A stretch of DNA of 64,000 nucleotides from Azospirillum agricola (GCF_017876095.1 NZ_JAGINM010000010.1:124001-188000), one strand, 5' to 3'; numbered from the stretch's first letter, positions 45,768-55,737 are shown. A program made the numbers and translations. Notes: generated by a model not told the origin, from the letters alone.

Positions 45768-48020
45768 CTACCCCGCCGCGATCAGCGAGGCGTATTCGCC
45801 GCCGCGCGCCAGCAGTGCCTCGTGCGTGCCGCGCTCCACCACCCGGCCGCGGTCCAGCACGATGATCTCGTCGCAGTCGCGGATCGTGCTCAGCCGGTGG
45901 GCGATGATGACGCAGGTGCAGCCGCGCCGCCGCAGGTTGTCGTCGATCAGCGCCTCGGTCGCCACGTCGAGCGCGGCGGTCGCCTCGTCCAGCACCAGGA
46001 TCGACGGGTTGCCGGACAGCGCGCGGGCGATCTCCAGCCGCTGGCGCTGGCCGCCGCTGAAATTGACCCCGCCCTCGGCGACCGGGGCGTCGAGTTCGCC
46101 GGGACGCCCGGCCACCTCGTCGAGGATGGCGGCGTCGGCCAGCGCGGCGGTCAGGGCGGCTTCCGGGACGGTCGCATCCCACAATGTAAGATTGTCACGC
46201 ACCGTGCCGTCGAACAGGAACACGTCCTGATCGACATAGGCGACGGAGGCGGCGCGCAGGCTCACCGGAATCTCGGCGGCCGGCCGTCCGTCGAACAGGA
46301 TGCGTCCCGACCAGGGCCGGCACAGCCCGCAGATCAGCCGGCCGACGGTGGATTTCCCGCTGCCCGACCCGCCGACCAGCGCCACCCGCATGCCGGGGGT
46401 GAGCGACAGCGACAGCCCCTCGATCAGCGGCGGGTCGAGCGGGCTGTAGCCGAAGGACACGTCCACCAGTTCGACGGCGCCGCCAAGTCTGGCGCCGTCA
46501 AGTCTGGTGTCGTCAAGTCTGGTGTCGTCGGGCCGGGCCGGACCGTCGGGTCGAGGCACGGCGCCGCCCTGCCCGGTCAGGCCGGACTGCGGATCGACCG
46601 GATGGTCGAGCGTGTCGTTCAGCCGTTGCAGATCCGCCGTCACCCGTTGCAGCGTGCCGCCCATGCCGACCAGCGTCGCCACCGGCGCCGAGAAGCTGGC
46701 GGCGAGGCTCTGGAAGGCCACCAGCGTGCCGACCGTCAGCGCCCCGTCCATCACGCGGACGCTGCCCAGCCCGAGAATCGCCGCCGTGCCCAGCGCGTTG
46801 AGGAAGCCCGGCGCCACCGTCAGCAGCCCCGAATGCACGCCCAGCGTCTGGCGCACCGACAGCAGACGCGCCTGATGGCCGGCCCAGCGCTCGAACGCCT
46901 GCCCTTCCAGCCCGGCGGACTTCAACGTCTCGATGGCCTGGATGCTGCCGACGGTGACCGCGCCCAGCTTGGCCTGCTCCGCCAGCAGCCGGCGGCCGGC
47001 ATCGTCGCGCCCGCGCGAGGCTCCGCGCAGGAGCAGCAGGTTTCCGGCGGTCAGGAGGACGGTGACTCCGGCCAGCAGCGGGTCGTAAGCCAGCATGACC
47101 AGCCCGAAGAACAGGACGGTCAGCAGGTTCAGCGCCGCCGTCGCCAGCTCGCCCGACAGCAGCCGCGCCACCCGGTCGTTGGCGGCGACCCGCCCGGCGA
47201 TGTCGCCAGGATGGCGTTGGCCGAAGAAGGGCACCGGCAGTTGCAGCAGCCGCCACAGATAGCGGCTGGCCAGCACCATGCCGAGCTTGGTCTCCAGCTT
47301 CAGCAGCGCGCCCTGTTGCAGGGCGGTCAGCAACGCGCGCACCAGCGCCGTCGCCGTCATTCCCAGCAGCAGCGGCACCAGCCAGCCGCGTTGGCCGCCG
47401 ACCAGCACCTCGTCGACGAAGGCCTTGGTGAAGGCCGGCAGGGCGATCCCCGGCAGCACCAGCGCGACCGTGGCGGCCAGCGCGTAGCCCACCGCCGCGC
47501 GCGACCGCGCCAATTGCCGTCCCAGCAGGCGGGCGAAACCCGGCGGTTTGCGGCCCGGCTTGAACTCCGCCCCCCTCTCGAAGGCCAGCACGACGCCGGT
47601 GAAGGCCTCGCCGAACTCGGCGCGGGAGACGCTGCGCGGGCCGGTGACCGGGTCGTTCAGGTGGGCGCGGTCGCCCTTGAAGCCCTCGAAGACCAGATAA
47701 TGGTTGAAGTTCCAGTGGACGATCAGCGGCCAGGGCATGTCGGCCAGCTTGTCCGGTTCCTTCTTGAAGCCCTTGGCGGTCAGGCCGTAGCCGCGGGCGG
47801 CGCGCAGCAGGTTGCTGGCCTTGCTGCCGTCGCGCGACACGCCGCAGGCGACGCGCAGTTCCTCCAGCGGCACCCAGCGTCCGAAATGCGCCAGGATGAT
47901 GGCGAGCGAGGCGGCGCCGCATTCCACCGCCTCCATTTGCAGGATGGTGGGGGTGCGGACGCGGGTCTGCTTCGGGGCCGTCCGCTTCGGGGCAGGCGGC
48001 TTTCCATCCGGCTTGCTCAC
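45768..48020 (-). CDS. NHLM-type peptidase/permease/ATPase with intact C39 protease
   Basis: The product has 750 residues from a GTG start whose GTGA overlaps the adaptor's stop. The C39 peptidase is complete: Cys34 in MEAVECGAASLAI, His107 in VHWNFNHYLV and Asp123 in LNDP, so it should cut a double-glycine-type leader while exporting. Membrane helices lie at about 165-440. A short linker repeats DDTRL before the ATPase domain, which has VGGSGSGKSTVGRL, FSGGQRQRLEIARAL and ILVLDEATAALD. This contrasts with the HlyB-like protein at 19191, whose C39 domain is inactive. NHLM exporters normally release modified peptides with NHLP or Nif11 leaders; no such precursor gene is seen here. Confidence 0.9.
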   Translation of the reverse strand: MSKPDGKPPAPKRTAPKQTRVRTPTILQMEAVECGAASLAIILAHFGRWVPLEELRVACGVSRDGSKASNLLRAARGYGLTAKGFKKEPDKLADMPWPLIVHWNFNHYLVFEGFKGDRAHLNDPVTGPRSVSRAEFGEAFTGVVLAFERGAEFKPGRKPPGFARLLGRQLARSRAAVGYALAATVALVLPGIALPAFTKAFVDEVLVGGQRGWLVPLLLGMTATALVRALLTALQQGALLKLETKLGMVLASRYLWRLLQLPVPFFGQRHPGDIAGRVAANDRVARLLSGELATAALNLLTVLFFGLVMLAYDPLLAGVTVLLTAGNLLLLRGASRGRDDAGRRLLAEQAKLGAVTVGSIQAIETLKSAGLEGQAFERWAGHQARLLSVRQTLGVHSGLLTVAPGFLNALGTAAILGLGSVRVMDGALTVGTLVAFQSLAASFSAPVATLVGMGGTLQRVTADLQRLNDTLDHPVDPQSGLTGQGGAVPRPDGPARPDDTRLDDTRLDGARLGGAVELVDVSFGYSPLDPPLIEGLSLSLTPGMRVALVGGSGSGKSTVGRLICGLCRPWSGRILFDGRPAAEIPVSLRAASVAYVDQDVFLFDGTVRDNLTLWDATVPEAALTAALADAAILDEVAGRPGELDAPVAEGGVNFSGGQRQRLEIARALSGNPSILVLDEATAALDVATEALIDDNLRRRGCTCVIIAHRLSTIRDCDEIIVLDRGRVVERGTHEALLARGGEYASLIAAG

Positions 48021-49282
48021 AGCCCGGTCGCCTTGCGCAACGCCGGGATGACGAAGGCCATCGGCGGCTGTTCGCGCACCGTCACCTCGCCCTCCGCCGG
48101 GGTGCCGCTGGTGACGCTGATCGGCGGCCCGCCACCCGACGACCAGCGGTAGCCGGTGGCCGAGCCGGCGTCGCGCGCCAGATCGACCCGGACCGCGAAG
48201 GGCGGGCCCTTGGCCGAGAATTGCTGGACCAGCCGGTCGTTCTGCAACACCGCCAGCATGCCCTGCGGGGTGGAGGGGAAGTCCGACACCTCGGCGACCG
48301 TGCCGACCAGCGTGCCGTACTCCTCCTTGCGCACGGTGGAGGGGGCGATGCGGACGTCCATGCCGGGCTTCAGCTTCTTGCCGTGTTCCGGCGGCACGTA
48401 GAGCATCAGTTGCAGATGGCTCGCCCCGCTCTCGACGCTGACCACCGGGGTGCCGCCGGCGATCCGCGTGCCCTCGGCCACCTTCCATTCGGTGACGCGG
48501 CCGTCGGCCGGGCTGAGGATGCGGGTGGTCTGCTCGATCTGGAGGCGCGTCTCCTCGACGTGGCGGCGGGCGTCGGCGACACGGTCGCGGCCGTCCGACA
48601 GCGCCTGTTCGGCGCGGCTTGCCATGTCCAGCGCCTCGGTGTCGATCTGGAGACGCTGGCTCTTCGCGTCGCTGACCCTCTGGCGGGCGGCGGCCAGTTC
48701 CTGCCGGGTCTCCTCGACGCGCTGGCGGGTGGCGAAGCCGCGCGCGGCGATGTCCTCCTGCCCGCGCAGCATGGTGTCGAGGAACTGCACGCGCGTCTCC
48801 GCCGCCGCCACGACCTGATCCAGGGCGGCGCGGCGGCTGGCGAAATTGGCGCTCCGCGCCTTGGCCTCGCGGTCGAGCTGGTCGGCGCGGCGGTCGAGAT
48901 CCGCCTCGCGCTCGGCCAGCACGGCGCGGGCGTGGGACAGGGTCTGTTCCAGATCCGCCCTGTCGATGCGGGCCAGAAGCTGCCCGGCCGTCACCGTGTC
49001 GCCGGAGCGAACGGCGGGTTCGACCAGCAGCCCGGCCGCCGGGGCGACCGCGTCGAACACCCGGCCGCCGCCGCTGACCAGGATGCCCGATCCCGTCACC
49101 CGCGTCGGCAGGCTGCCGGCGAAGCCCCAGACCACCGCCAGCCCCAGCAGCGCCGCCGTCGCCGACAGCGCCAGCCAGCCGCGCGGGCTCGTCAGGGTGA
49201 CGAGGCGGTCCAGCTCCTCCGGCGAGGACAGGCGGTCGAGGGCGGCCTTGCGGAACAGGCGCTCCGAGGGCGAGGACGACAT
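48017..49282 (-). CDS. NHLM-type secretion adaptor, HlyD family
   Basis: The product has 421 residues. A short cytoplasmic part starting MSSSPSERLFRKAALDRLSS without a signal peptide leads to a single membrane helix (about 37-56: LALSATAALLGLAVVWGFAG). Then come the first lipoyl half (RVFDAVAPAAGLLVEPAVRSGD), a long coiled coil (about 105-265) and the returning half ILSPADGRVTEWKVAEGTRI, followed by a beta barrel (YVPPEHGKKLKPGMDVRI). The opening FRKAALDRLSSPEELDRLV is the pattern seen in NHLM-system HlyD proteins. The ATG lies 17 bases after the hemagglutinin-caspase stop, and its stop overlaps the next start, so all five genes are probably one operon. Confidence 0.88.
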   Translation of the reverse strand: MSSSPSERLFRKAALDRLSSPEELDRLVTLTSPRGWLALSATAALLGLAVVWGFAGSLPTRVTGSGILVSGGGRVFDAVAPAAGLLVEPAVRSGDTVTAGQLLARIDRADLEQTLSHARAVLAEREADLDRRADQLDREAKARSANFASRRAALDQVVAAAETRVQFLDTMLRGQEDIAARGFATRQRVEETRQELAAARQRVSDAKSQRLQIDTEALDMASRAEQALSDGRDRVADARRHVEETRLQIEQTTRILSPADGRVTEWKVAEGTRIAGGTPVVSVESGASHLQLMLYVPPEHGKKLKPGMDVRIAPSTVRKEEYGTLVGTVAEVSDFPSTPQGMLAVLQNDRLVQQFSAKGPPFAVRVDLARDAGSATGYRWSSGGGPPISVTSGTPAEGEVTVREQPPMAFVIPALRKATGL

Positions 49283-49299
49283 GCGCGGCGACCCTCGTC

Positions 49300-52200
49300 T
49301 CAATTCACCAGCGGTTTGCCGAGGGCGAGCAGGAAATCGCCGCCCTCGTCGTAACCCGCTGCCTTGATGACGCCGTATTGCGGGGTCTGCGGCGCTTCCT
49401 TGCTCACGTCCTCGCGGACCTTCTGGTACAGGCCGAAGCCGTTGCTGTCGGCCGGCAGCGTCCGGACCCGCTCGACCAGCGCCGCCGCGAAGGGAGAGTT
49501 GACGTCACCGTCGGCCACCGGCTCGTCGCCGCCCGACGACAGCGCCATCACCGAACGGCGCTGGCGCAGTTCGTCGTCGCTGCCGATCGCGGCGGCGTCG
49601 ATCTTCTGTTCCTTGGTGAAGGCACCGGAATAGCAGCTGTCCGACACCACCATGACGTGCCGGGCCGGCATGCGGCTGAGGAAACGGCCGATGTCGTTGT
49701 TCGACACCCAGTTCTTCGCGCTGTCGGTGTTGGCGTCGGCCGGCAGCCAGTAGCCGGTGCCGGTCTCCGCCAGCTCGTAGCCGTGGCCGGCGTAATAGAC
49801 CATCACCTGGTCCTGGTCGCCGACCTCGCGGCCCAGCTTGCGCAGCGCCTCGCCGATCTGCGCCTTGGTCGGGTTGCGCAGCACCCGCGTCTCGTAGCCC
49901 AACCGCTCGCTCAGCTCCTTGCCGACCAGGGCGATGTCGGCGGCAGGGGTCGCCAGGGCGGGGATGCCGCTGTCCTTGTAGGTGTCCACCGCGATCATCA
50001 GCGCGATCCTGCGCCCGCCCAGCCCCGAGGGAACCGGTTCGGCGCTGGCGTTGGCATCGATGCGGATGCGCTGCTCGGTGGTGGCGCCGGCCTCGTCGGT
50101 CATGGTCAGGGTGGCTTCGGTCTCGCCGGGGGTGGCCGGGATGCTGGTGCGGAACTGCCCCTGCTCGTCGATGAAGACCCAGCGGCCGTTGACCCGCGCC
50201 TCCGCCACGTTGGCGCTGTCGGTGACGACGCCGCGCAGCGTCATGGTGTTGCCGCGCGTGCGCGTTCCCCGCCCCTGCCGCAGGCTGGGCAGCGTCGTGA
50301 AGATGGCCGGGCGGGTGAACATGTCGGAGGCCGACGGATCGGCGACGAGCTGCCGCAGGGCGCCGTTCAGGCTCCGGGTGCGCTCCTCGCGCTGGACCCG
50401 CTGGGCCATCGCCAGATAGGTGCGCGCCACCGCGGGCGGAACCCCGGCCTGCTGCACGGCGGTCCGGACCTCGGCGTAGCCGTTCTGCCCTCCCCCCATG
50501 ATGCCCTGGAGGATGGCGCCGACACCGGCGGCGACCGGATCGCCGCTCTGCGCCAGGCCGCCGATCAGGGTGGCGACGGGCACGTTCTGAAGGACCGCGC
50601 GCTGCTCCATCGGCGACAGCCCGCTGCCGGCGATCTCGGCGACCGCCTGGGCCATGCCGCCGCCGGACGCCGCCTGGATCAGGTTGCCCGCCGCCGCCTG
50701 GATTTGGGGCGAGGCCAGCATCTGCGGGCTCGGCTGGGTCAGCATCGCGCCGGCGGAATGGGCGGCGTTGGCGCCGGCCGAGAAGGTGATCGTCGATCCC
50801 GACGCCAGCCTCACCGTCGTCGGTCCGGCCGGTGGCGACGGCTGCCCGCTGCCGCCGCCGGTCGGGGGGGGCGGGGTCTGCGCCGGAGCGTTCGGCGGGG
50901 GACCGGCCGGGTCGCTGCCGCCGTCCTGGGACAGAGGCTCGCCCTGCTGGAGCCGGTTCAGGAACTGGACGGGGTCGGTGTTCTGGGCCGAGGCCGATCC
51001 AACCCCCGACGGCGGGGGCGGAGGCGTCGTGACCGGCGTGGCGGTGACGGCCGCCACCGTTTGCAGCGTGCTCTGGACGTTCGGATTCGCCGTGGCCGCC
51101 GGTGGCGACACCGGCGTCGCGCCGGGAGGGGGCGGCGGGGGGGAGACCGGCGGCGACACGGGCGTGGGCGGCGTTTCCGGATCCGTCGTTACCGGCGGCG
51201 GCGGTGAGACCGGCGGCGACACCGGAGGAGAAACCGGAGGCGAGACGGGTGGCGACACCGGGGGGGAAACCGGCGGCGACACGGGTGGCGAGACAGGGGG
51301 GGAAACCGGTGGCGACACCGGCGGCGACACCGGGGGTACGACCGGCGGCGAGACCGGGGGCGATACGGGCGGCGGCGGTGGCGGCGGCGATGTCGGATAC
51401 GCGCCTGCGACGATGAAGAGGTTGCCGCTTTCCGTCACCGCCTGCGGGCCGTAGGAGGCGTAGGTCTGGCCGTAGACCGTGCCGGCCGTCAGGTCGCCGG
51501 TGACCATGTTGGTCCGGCTGGCGGCGTAGACCAGCCAGCGGCCGTTCTGCACGCTCAGGCTCGACGAGCCGGCGGGCGGCGTGCTGGTGTTGATGAAGCG
51601 TCCGTTGGCCGCCAGCACGATGTTGCCGATGCCGGTGGCCGCGACGCTGGCGCCACCGTCGAGCGTCAGGTTGCCGGCCGTGCGGATGGAGACGTTGCCG
51701 CCGCCGACCGCCCCGGTCAGGCGAAGGCCGTTGCCGCTGTTGGACAGGAACAGGTTGCCATGCCCCTGGACGCTGCCCAGCGCCGCGATCCCGTTGTCCA
51801 CGCCCGGGCGGTCCAGCTCGATGGTGCCGCTTGAGGAGAGCGTCAGGAGGCCGACACCCCGCAACGCCGCCGTCTGATAGATGCCTCCGCCCGTGGTGGT
51901 CAAGGACAGCGTGCCGTTGTTGAGGGTCAGCCCCGCGCTCCCGCCCGCGCTTCCGATCTCCAGATCTCCGGCGTTTGTCAGGGTGACGGATCCGGTGGTG
52001 CCGGCGAGCTTGGTCACGGCGTTGTCGGCGTGGTCCAGCTGGTAGGAACCGGAGCCGAGCAGCTCCAGGTGGGTCGTTTCGATGCGCGCGCTCTGCGTCA
52101 CCGCGCCGCCGCTGTTCAGCGTCAGCGTGCCGTTGATGATCCTGACGAAGCCGTCCAGGCTGATGGCCGGCTGGGCGCTGGCCGCCGATGGTGCGCGCAG

Positions 52201-55200
52201 GGTCAGATGCCGGTTCAGCCGCAAGGGGCCGTCGACGGTGATCAGCCCCTCCCCGTCGGCCCGCCCGATGGTGACGGAGGAGAAATCATTGCCGAAGCTC
52301 CAGAGGTTGCCCTCCCCGTCGGTGGCCACCCGCAGCAGGCCGCTGCCGCTGCCGATCCCGATCGTGCCCGTCGTGCTCCAGGGCTGCACCACCAGCGCGC
52401 CGCCACCGAGGATCATCGGGCGGTAGCCGTTGCCGTTGTCCTCCATCTCCATCGAATCGGCCGTCAGGGTGACGTTCACCGCGTTGCCGGTGACGCCGTT
52501 GCCGATCTGCACATAGTCGGTCATGCGGATGCCGGTGGATTTGGGATCGGCGCTCCTCAGCCCTTCCAGTGTGACCGTTCCGGCGTGCGACACCACCTTG
52601 ATGCCGGCCGAGCTGTTGGCGTAGAGGTCGATGCCGGCCACGACGGCGCTGGACGAGGATTGGCCGCTCTGCCCCTTCAGCCGAACGCCGCCCTGGGCGC
52701 TGATCAAGGTCGCGTGGGTGATGTACAGGCCGGGGGTCTGGCTGGCCGTCACCGGGGCGGCGCTTCCCTCGATCACGACCGCGTCGGCGGCGGCGGAGTT
52801 CGAGGTGATCGTCAGTGCGTTGCTCTCGCTGCCGGAATCGATCAGGACGCCGCCGATCATCGACGGGGCGGAGTAGTTGCCCGCCTCGTAGGTCGTCGTG
52901 CCGCGGATGAGGATCCGGCCGTTGCCGGCGTTGATCGAGGTCGAATCGCCGATGATGGCGACGCCCCTGACCTCCGACGTGCCGGAGACGAGGCCTTCGC
53001 CGATGATCGAGATGTCGCCGCCGTTGGACGCCAGCTGGCTGTCGCGGATCGACACGCCGGCTTCCTGGATTCCCGACTGGGTCTTGGCCGCCTTCGCGAG
53101 CGGATCGTCGCCGCCGCCCACCGTGATGGCGCCGCCTCCGGTGGAGGTGATGGTCGCGTGATCCAGGATGACGGCGCCGTCGTCCGACTCGTCGGTGTCG
53201 CTGTTCAGCGTCACCGCTCCGCCGGCGAGGATGCTGCTCTCGCTCAGGCTCACGTCGCCCTTGGCCGACAGCCTGGCCCCGTTGGACGCCGAGATGTCGG
53301 TGTCCGAGACGGACACGCTGAAATCGCCGGACAGACGGACCGTCTGGCCGCTGATGGTGCTGCGGTTGGAGGAATTGCCGGTGATCCGCAGATCGAAATC
53401 CTGGGCGTCCACCGAAACCTGGCCGCCGCTGCTCAGGGACACCTGGTCCAGCCGGACGTCGCGGTCGTATCCGGTGACCGTGATGTCGCCGGCCGTCGAC
53501 AGCGACGTGCCGTCCTTCAGCACGATGGCTTCGTTGTCGTAGACGTTCGCCCTTCCGCCGGTGCCGGTCAGACGGATCGCGCCGCTTGCCGAGGTCAGGG
53601 TCGAATTGGTCAGGGTGATGCCGGTGTTGTAGGGGGAATAGGGATCCTCGCGGTCGCTTCCGCCGATGCCGACCAGGGTGATCGCGCCGGCGCCGGTCTG
53701 GAGATGGCTTTCGGTCAGCAGGACGCCGTGATTCTGGCCGCCGAGGTCGTCGCCGCCCTTGCCATGCAGGGTGATCCCGCCCGTTCCGCCGCCGCCGCTG
53801 TTGGTGGTCCGGACGGTGGTGTGGGAGAAATCGATGCCGGAGCGGTAAATCTGGCTGCCGTCGTTGCCGCCCAACCCCTCCGCCGGGTCCGGTTCGACCC
53901 CCGGCATGCCGCCGGCCCAGAAGGAGCCACCGTTGGTGTTGATGAGGCGCCCCGCGCCCAACGCGCCGCTCACCTTGACCACGCCGCCCTGCCCTTCGCT
54001 GCTGGCGATCAGCTCCAGGTTCAGGGCTCCGGCGGTGGAGGTGATGTCGGCGTTGACGACGACGTTGCGGTAGGCCTGGAGCGTCAGGGTGGCATCGCCG
54101 CCGGCCGTCTTCTCGATGGAGTTGCTGACCACGATGTCGCCGGTTCCGCCGGTTCCGGACGACGTGGTCATGATGGTCACGGAGGTGCCGGCGTCGAGCG
54201 CGGCCTCGATCGTCGAGGGCGCGATGCTGCTCGTGCCGGGAGGGTCGTAAAGCCCGCCCGCCATGCTGTCGGTGCCGGTGTCGGCGATGGTGATGCTGTT
54301 CGGGTCGAGCAGCCACGAGCCGGCCCTGCCGCGGGCCGCGCGCGCGTCGACCCGTCCCCCGACCTGCAAGGTCAGCTTGCCCGACGTCTCGACGAAGCCG
54401 CCGTCGCCGCCGGCCGCGCCGCCACGCGCGGAGACGGCGCCGTCGAAGCGGGTGCGGTCGTCGGCCCACACCACCACCTTGCCGCCCTGCCCGTTCTCGA
54501 CGGCGTCGGCGCCGATGGTGGCCCCGGCCTGCACCACGGTGATCGCCGATGGCGGCACCGGCTTGCGCGCCGGGCGGATGTTGTGGCCGGCCAGCGTCGC
54601 CGCCGATGCCCTGCCGCCCTGCACGTCGCCGCCGATCAGCACCTCGCCGCCCCCGGCCCGGCCGGAGGCGTCGATGCGCGCCGTCGCCGTCAGCGCGGTG
54701 CGGTCGCCCGACACGGCGACGCTGCCGCCCTTCTGCCCGGCCCCGCTTCCCGAGACGTCCAGCGTGCCGGACAGCTCGACATCGCCGCCGTCGCCGAGCA
54801 GGACGATCTCCCCATCCCTCTGCTCCACCGTGCGGGCCTGGACGGTGCCGGTCATGTTGACCACCCGGTCCACCAGCCCCTTGGCGGCGGCGGCCGACAT
54901 CCGCACGCGGCCGCCGTCGGCGAAGACTTTGCCCGAATTCGCCACCAGCGAATCGACCGGCTTGCCGTCGGCGCCGACGGGACGCGCGTCGGTCTTGGCG
55001 TCCATGGCGATGTTGATCTTCTGGTCGCCGAACAGGTCGACGACGAATTTCCGCCCCGAGGCCAGAGCCACCTCGCCGAGCCGCGCCTCGATGGTGCCGC
55101 GGTTGGCGACGCCCGGCGCCACGAAGGCGGCGAGGCCCGCCTGGGCGACGGTGATGGTCCCGGCGTTCTCCACCGTCGCGGTGGAGCCGGCGCGCCCCTC

Positions 55201-55737
55201 GAAATTGTAACGTCCGGCGAGGAAATCCTCGTTGCGGATGTCGTGGGTGGTGGCGATCAGCCCGCCGACGTCGACCCTGGCGTTGGGGCCGAAGAGGATG
55301 CCGTTGGGGTTGACCAGCCAGACCTGCCCGTTCGCCGACAGCCGGCCAAGGATGTCGGAGCGCTCGGTCCCGACCACCCGGTTCAGCGTGATGGCGTTGG
55401 CGTCGGGCTGCTGGAAGCGGGTGTGCTCGCCTTCGCCGACGCCGAAGCGCTGCCAGTCGATGATCGCCTTGGAGGTGGTTTGGATGACGTCGAGTTGTCC
55501 GGGCCCGTTGGAGCGGATGGCTGCCTGCCCGGCGACGACGGCGCCGCCCTCCGGGTTTGCCAGGGCGATGGAGGGCGCGAGCGAAGCCGCAAGCACCAGC
55601 AGCCCGGCCGCGCCTGCGAGCGCCGTGCTGGCCCGCAGGCGCGGCAGCAGCGCCGGCGCGGATCGGGAAGGCTCGACAGGGCCATGCTCTCCGCTTCGCT
55701 GGAACGACGCGTCACGACCCGCAAATTCACCCGACAT
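49300..55737 (-). CDS. Filamentous hemagglutinin (TpsA/HMW1-type) fused to a C-terminal caspase-like domain
   Basis: The product has 2145 residues from the ATG at 55737. A long charged N-terminal stretch precedes a hydrophobic core and ALAN cleavage-like site (about 40-65), as in two-partner-secreted exoproteins. Residues about 65-330 are the HMW1-type hemagglutinin domain: DVIQTTSKAIIDWQRF, FQQPDANAITLNRVVG, NGQVWLVNPNGILFGP. A beta-helical repeat region runs to about 1440 (SWLLDPNSITI at about 490), then a stalk of VSPP tetrapeptides (about 1447-1545), a helical region with SPMEQRAVLQNVP and QRVQREERTRSL, a FecR/Ig-like strand segment and finally a C14 caspase fold (about 1905-2145). The catalytic pair is His1985 in YYAGHGYEL and Cys2035 in SDSCYSGAF. 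No TpsB transporter gene is near. It heads the NHLM export operon. Confidence 0.88.
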   Translation of the reverse strand: MSGEFAGRDASFQRSGEHGPVEPSRSAPALLPRLRASTALAGAAGLLVLAASLAPSIALANPEGGAVVAGQAAIRSNGPGQLDVIQTTSKAIIDWQRFGVGEGEHTRFQQPDANAITLNRVVGTERSDILGRLSANGQVWLVNPNGILFGPNARVDVGGLIATTHDIRNEDFLAGRYNFEGRAGSTATVENAGTITVAQAGLAAFVAPGVANRGTIEARLGEVALASGRKFVVDLFGDQKINIAMDAKTDARPVGADGKPVDSLVANSGKVFADGGRVRMSAAAAKGLVDRVVNMTGTVQARTVEQRDGEIVLLGDGGDVELSGTLDVSGSGAGQKGGSVAVSGDRTALTATARIDASGRAGGGEVLIGGDVQGGRASAATLAGHNIRPARKPVPPSAITVVQAGATIGADAVENGQGGKVVVWADDRTRFDGAVSARGGAAGGDGGFVETSGKLTLQVGGRVDARAARGRAGSWLLDPNSITIADTGTDSMAGGLYDPPGTSSIAPSTIEAALDAGTSVTIMTTSSGTGGTGDIVVSNSIEKTAGGDATLTLQAYRNVVVNADITSTAGALNLELIASSEGQGGVVKVSGALGAGRLINTNGGSFWAGGMPGVEPDPAEGLGGNDGSQIYRSGIDFSHTTVRTTNSGGGGTGGITLHGKGGDDLGGQNHGVLLTESHLQTGAGAITLVGIGGSDREDPYSPYNTGITLTNSTLTSASGAIRLTGTGGRANVYDNEAIVLKDGTSLSTAGDITVTGYDRDVRLDQVSLSSGGQVSVDAQDFDLRITGNSSNRSTISGQTVRLSGDFSVSVSDTDISASNGARLSAKGDVSLSESSILAGGAVTLNSDTDESDDGAVILDHATITSTGGGAITVGGGDDPLAKAAKTQSGIQEAGVSIRDSQLASNGGDISIIGEGLVSGTSEVRGVAIIGDSTSINAGNGRILIRGTTTYEAGNYSAPSMIGGVLIDSGSESNALTITSNSAAADAVVIEGSAAPVTASQTPGLYITHATLISAQGGVRLKGQSGQSSSSAVVAGIDLYANSSAGIKVVSHAGTVTLEGLRSADPKSTGIRMTDYVQIGNGVTGNAVNVTLTADSMEMEDNGNGYRPMILGGGALVVQPWSTTGTIGIGSGSGLLRVATDGEGNLWSFGNDFSSVTIGRADGEGLITVDGPLRLNRHLTLRAPSAASAQPAISLDGFVRIINGTLTLNSGGAVTQSARIETTHLELLGSGSYQLDHADNAVTKLAGTTGSVTLTNAGDLEIGSAGGSAGLTLNNGTLSLTTTGGGIYQTAALRGVGLLTLSSSGTIELDRPGVDNGIAALGSVQGHGNLFLSNSGNGLRLTGAVGGGNVSIRTAGNLTLDGGASVAATGIGNIVLAANGRFINTSTPPAGSSSLSVQNGRWLVYAASRTNMVTGDLTAGTVYGQTYASYGPQAVTESGNLFIVAGAYPTSPPPPPPPVSPPVSPPVVPPVSPPVSPPVSPPVSPPVSPPVSPPVSPPVSPPVSPPVSPPVSPPPPVTTDPETPPTPVSPPVSPPPPPPGATPVSPPAATANPNVQSTLQTVAAVTATPVTTPPPPPSGVGSASAQNTDPVQFLNRLQQGEPLSQDGGSDPAGPPPNAPAQTPPPPTGGGSGQPSPPAGPTTVRLASGSTITFSAGANAAHSAGAMLTQPSPQMLASPQIQAAAGNLIQAASGGGMAQAVAEIAGSGLSPMEQRAVLQNVPVATLIGGLAQSGDPVAAGVGAILQGIMGGGQNGYAEVRTAVQQAGVPPAVARTYLAMAQRVQREERTRSLNGALRQLVADPSASDMFTRPAIFTTLPSLRQGRGTRTRGNTMTLRGVVTDSANVAEARVNGRWVFIDEQGQFRTSIPATPGETEATLTMTDEAGATTEQRIRIDANASAEPVPSGLGGRRIALMIAVDTYKDSGIPALATPAADIALVGKELSERLGYETRVLRNPTKAQIGEALRKLGREVGDQDQVMVYYAGHGYELAETGTGYWLPADANTDSAKNWVSNNDIGRFLSRMPARHVMVVSDSCYSGAFTKEQKIDAAAIGSDDELRQRRSVMALSSGGDEPVADGDVNSPFAAALVERVRTLPADSNGFGLYQKVREDVSKEAPQTPQYGVIKAAGYDEGGDFLLALGKPLVN
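51110..51395 (-). repeat. VSPP tetrapeptide repeat tract
   Basis: About 16 copies of a 12-base unit encode VSPP, flanked by polyproline. Synonymous variation between units shows the tract is not a sequencing slip. It would form a stiff extended stalk between the hemagglutinin part and the caspase part. Confidence 0.8.

Noticed and set aside
46485..46530. 15-base tandem repeat in the C39-ABC gene
   Set aside because: It encodes a short DDTRL repeat in the linker before the ATPase domain and leaves the frame intact; probably a neutral linker expansion.
42824..48152. Long plus-strand frames opposite the two NHLM ABC genes
   Set aside because: Mirror images of well-supported ABC genes; no domains or ribosome sites in the plus-strand translations.
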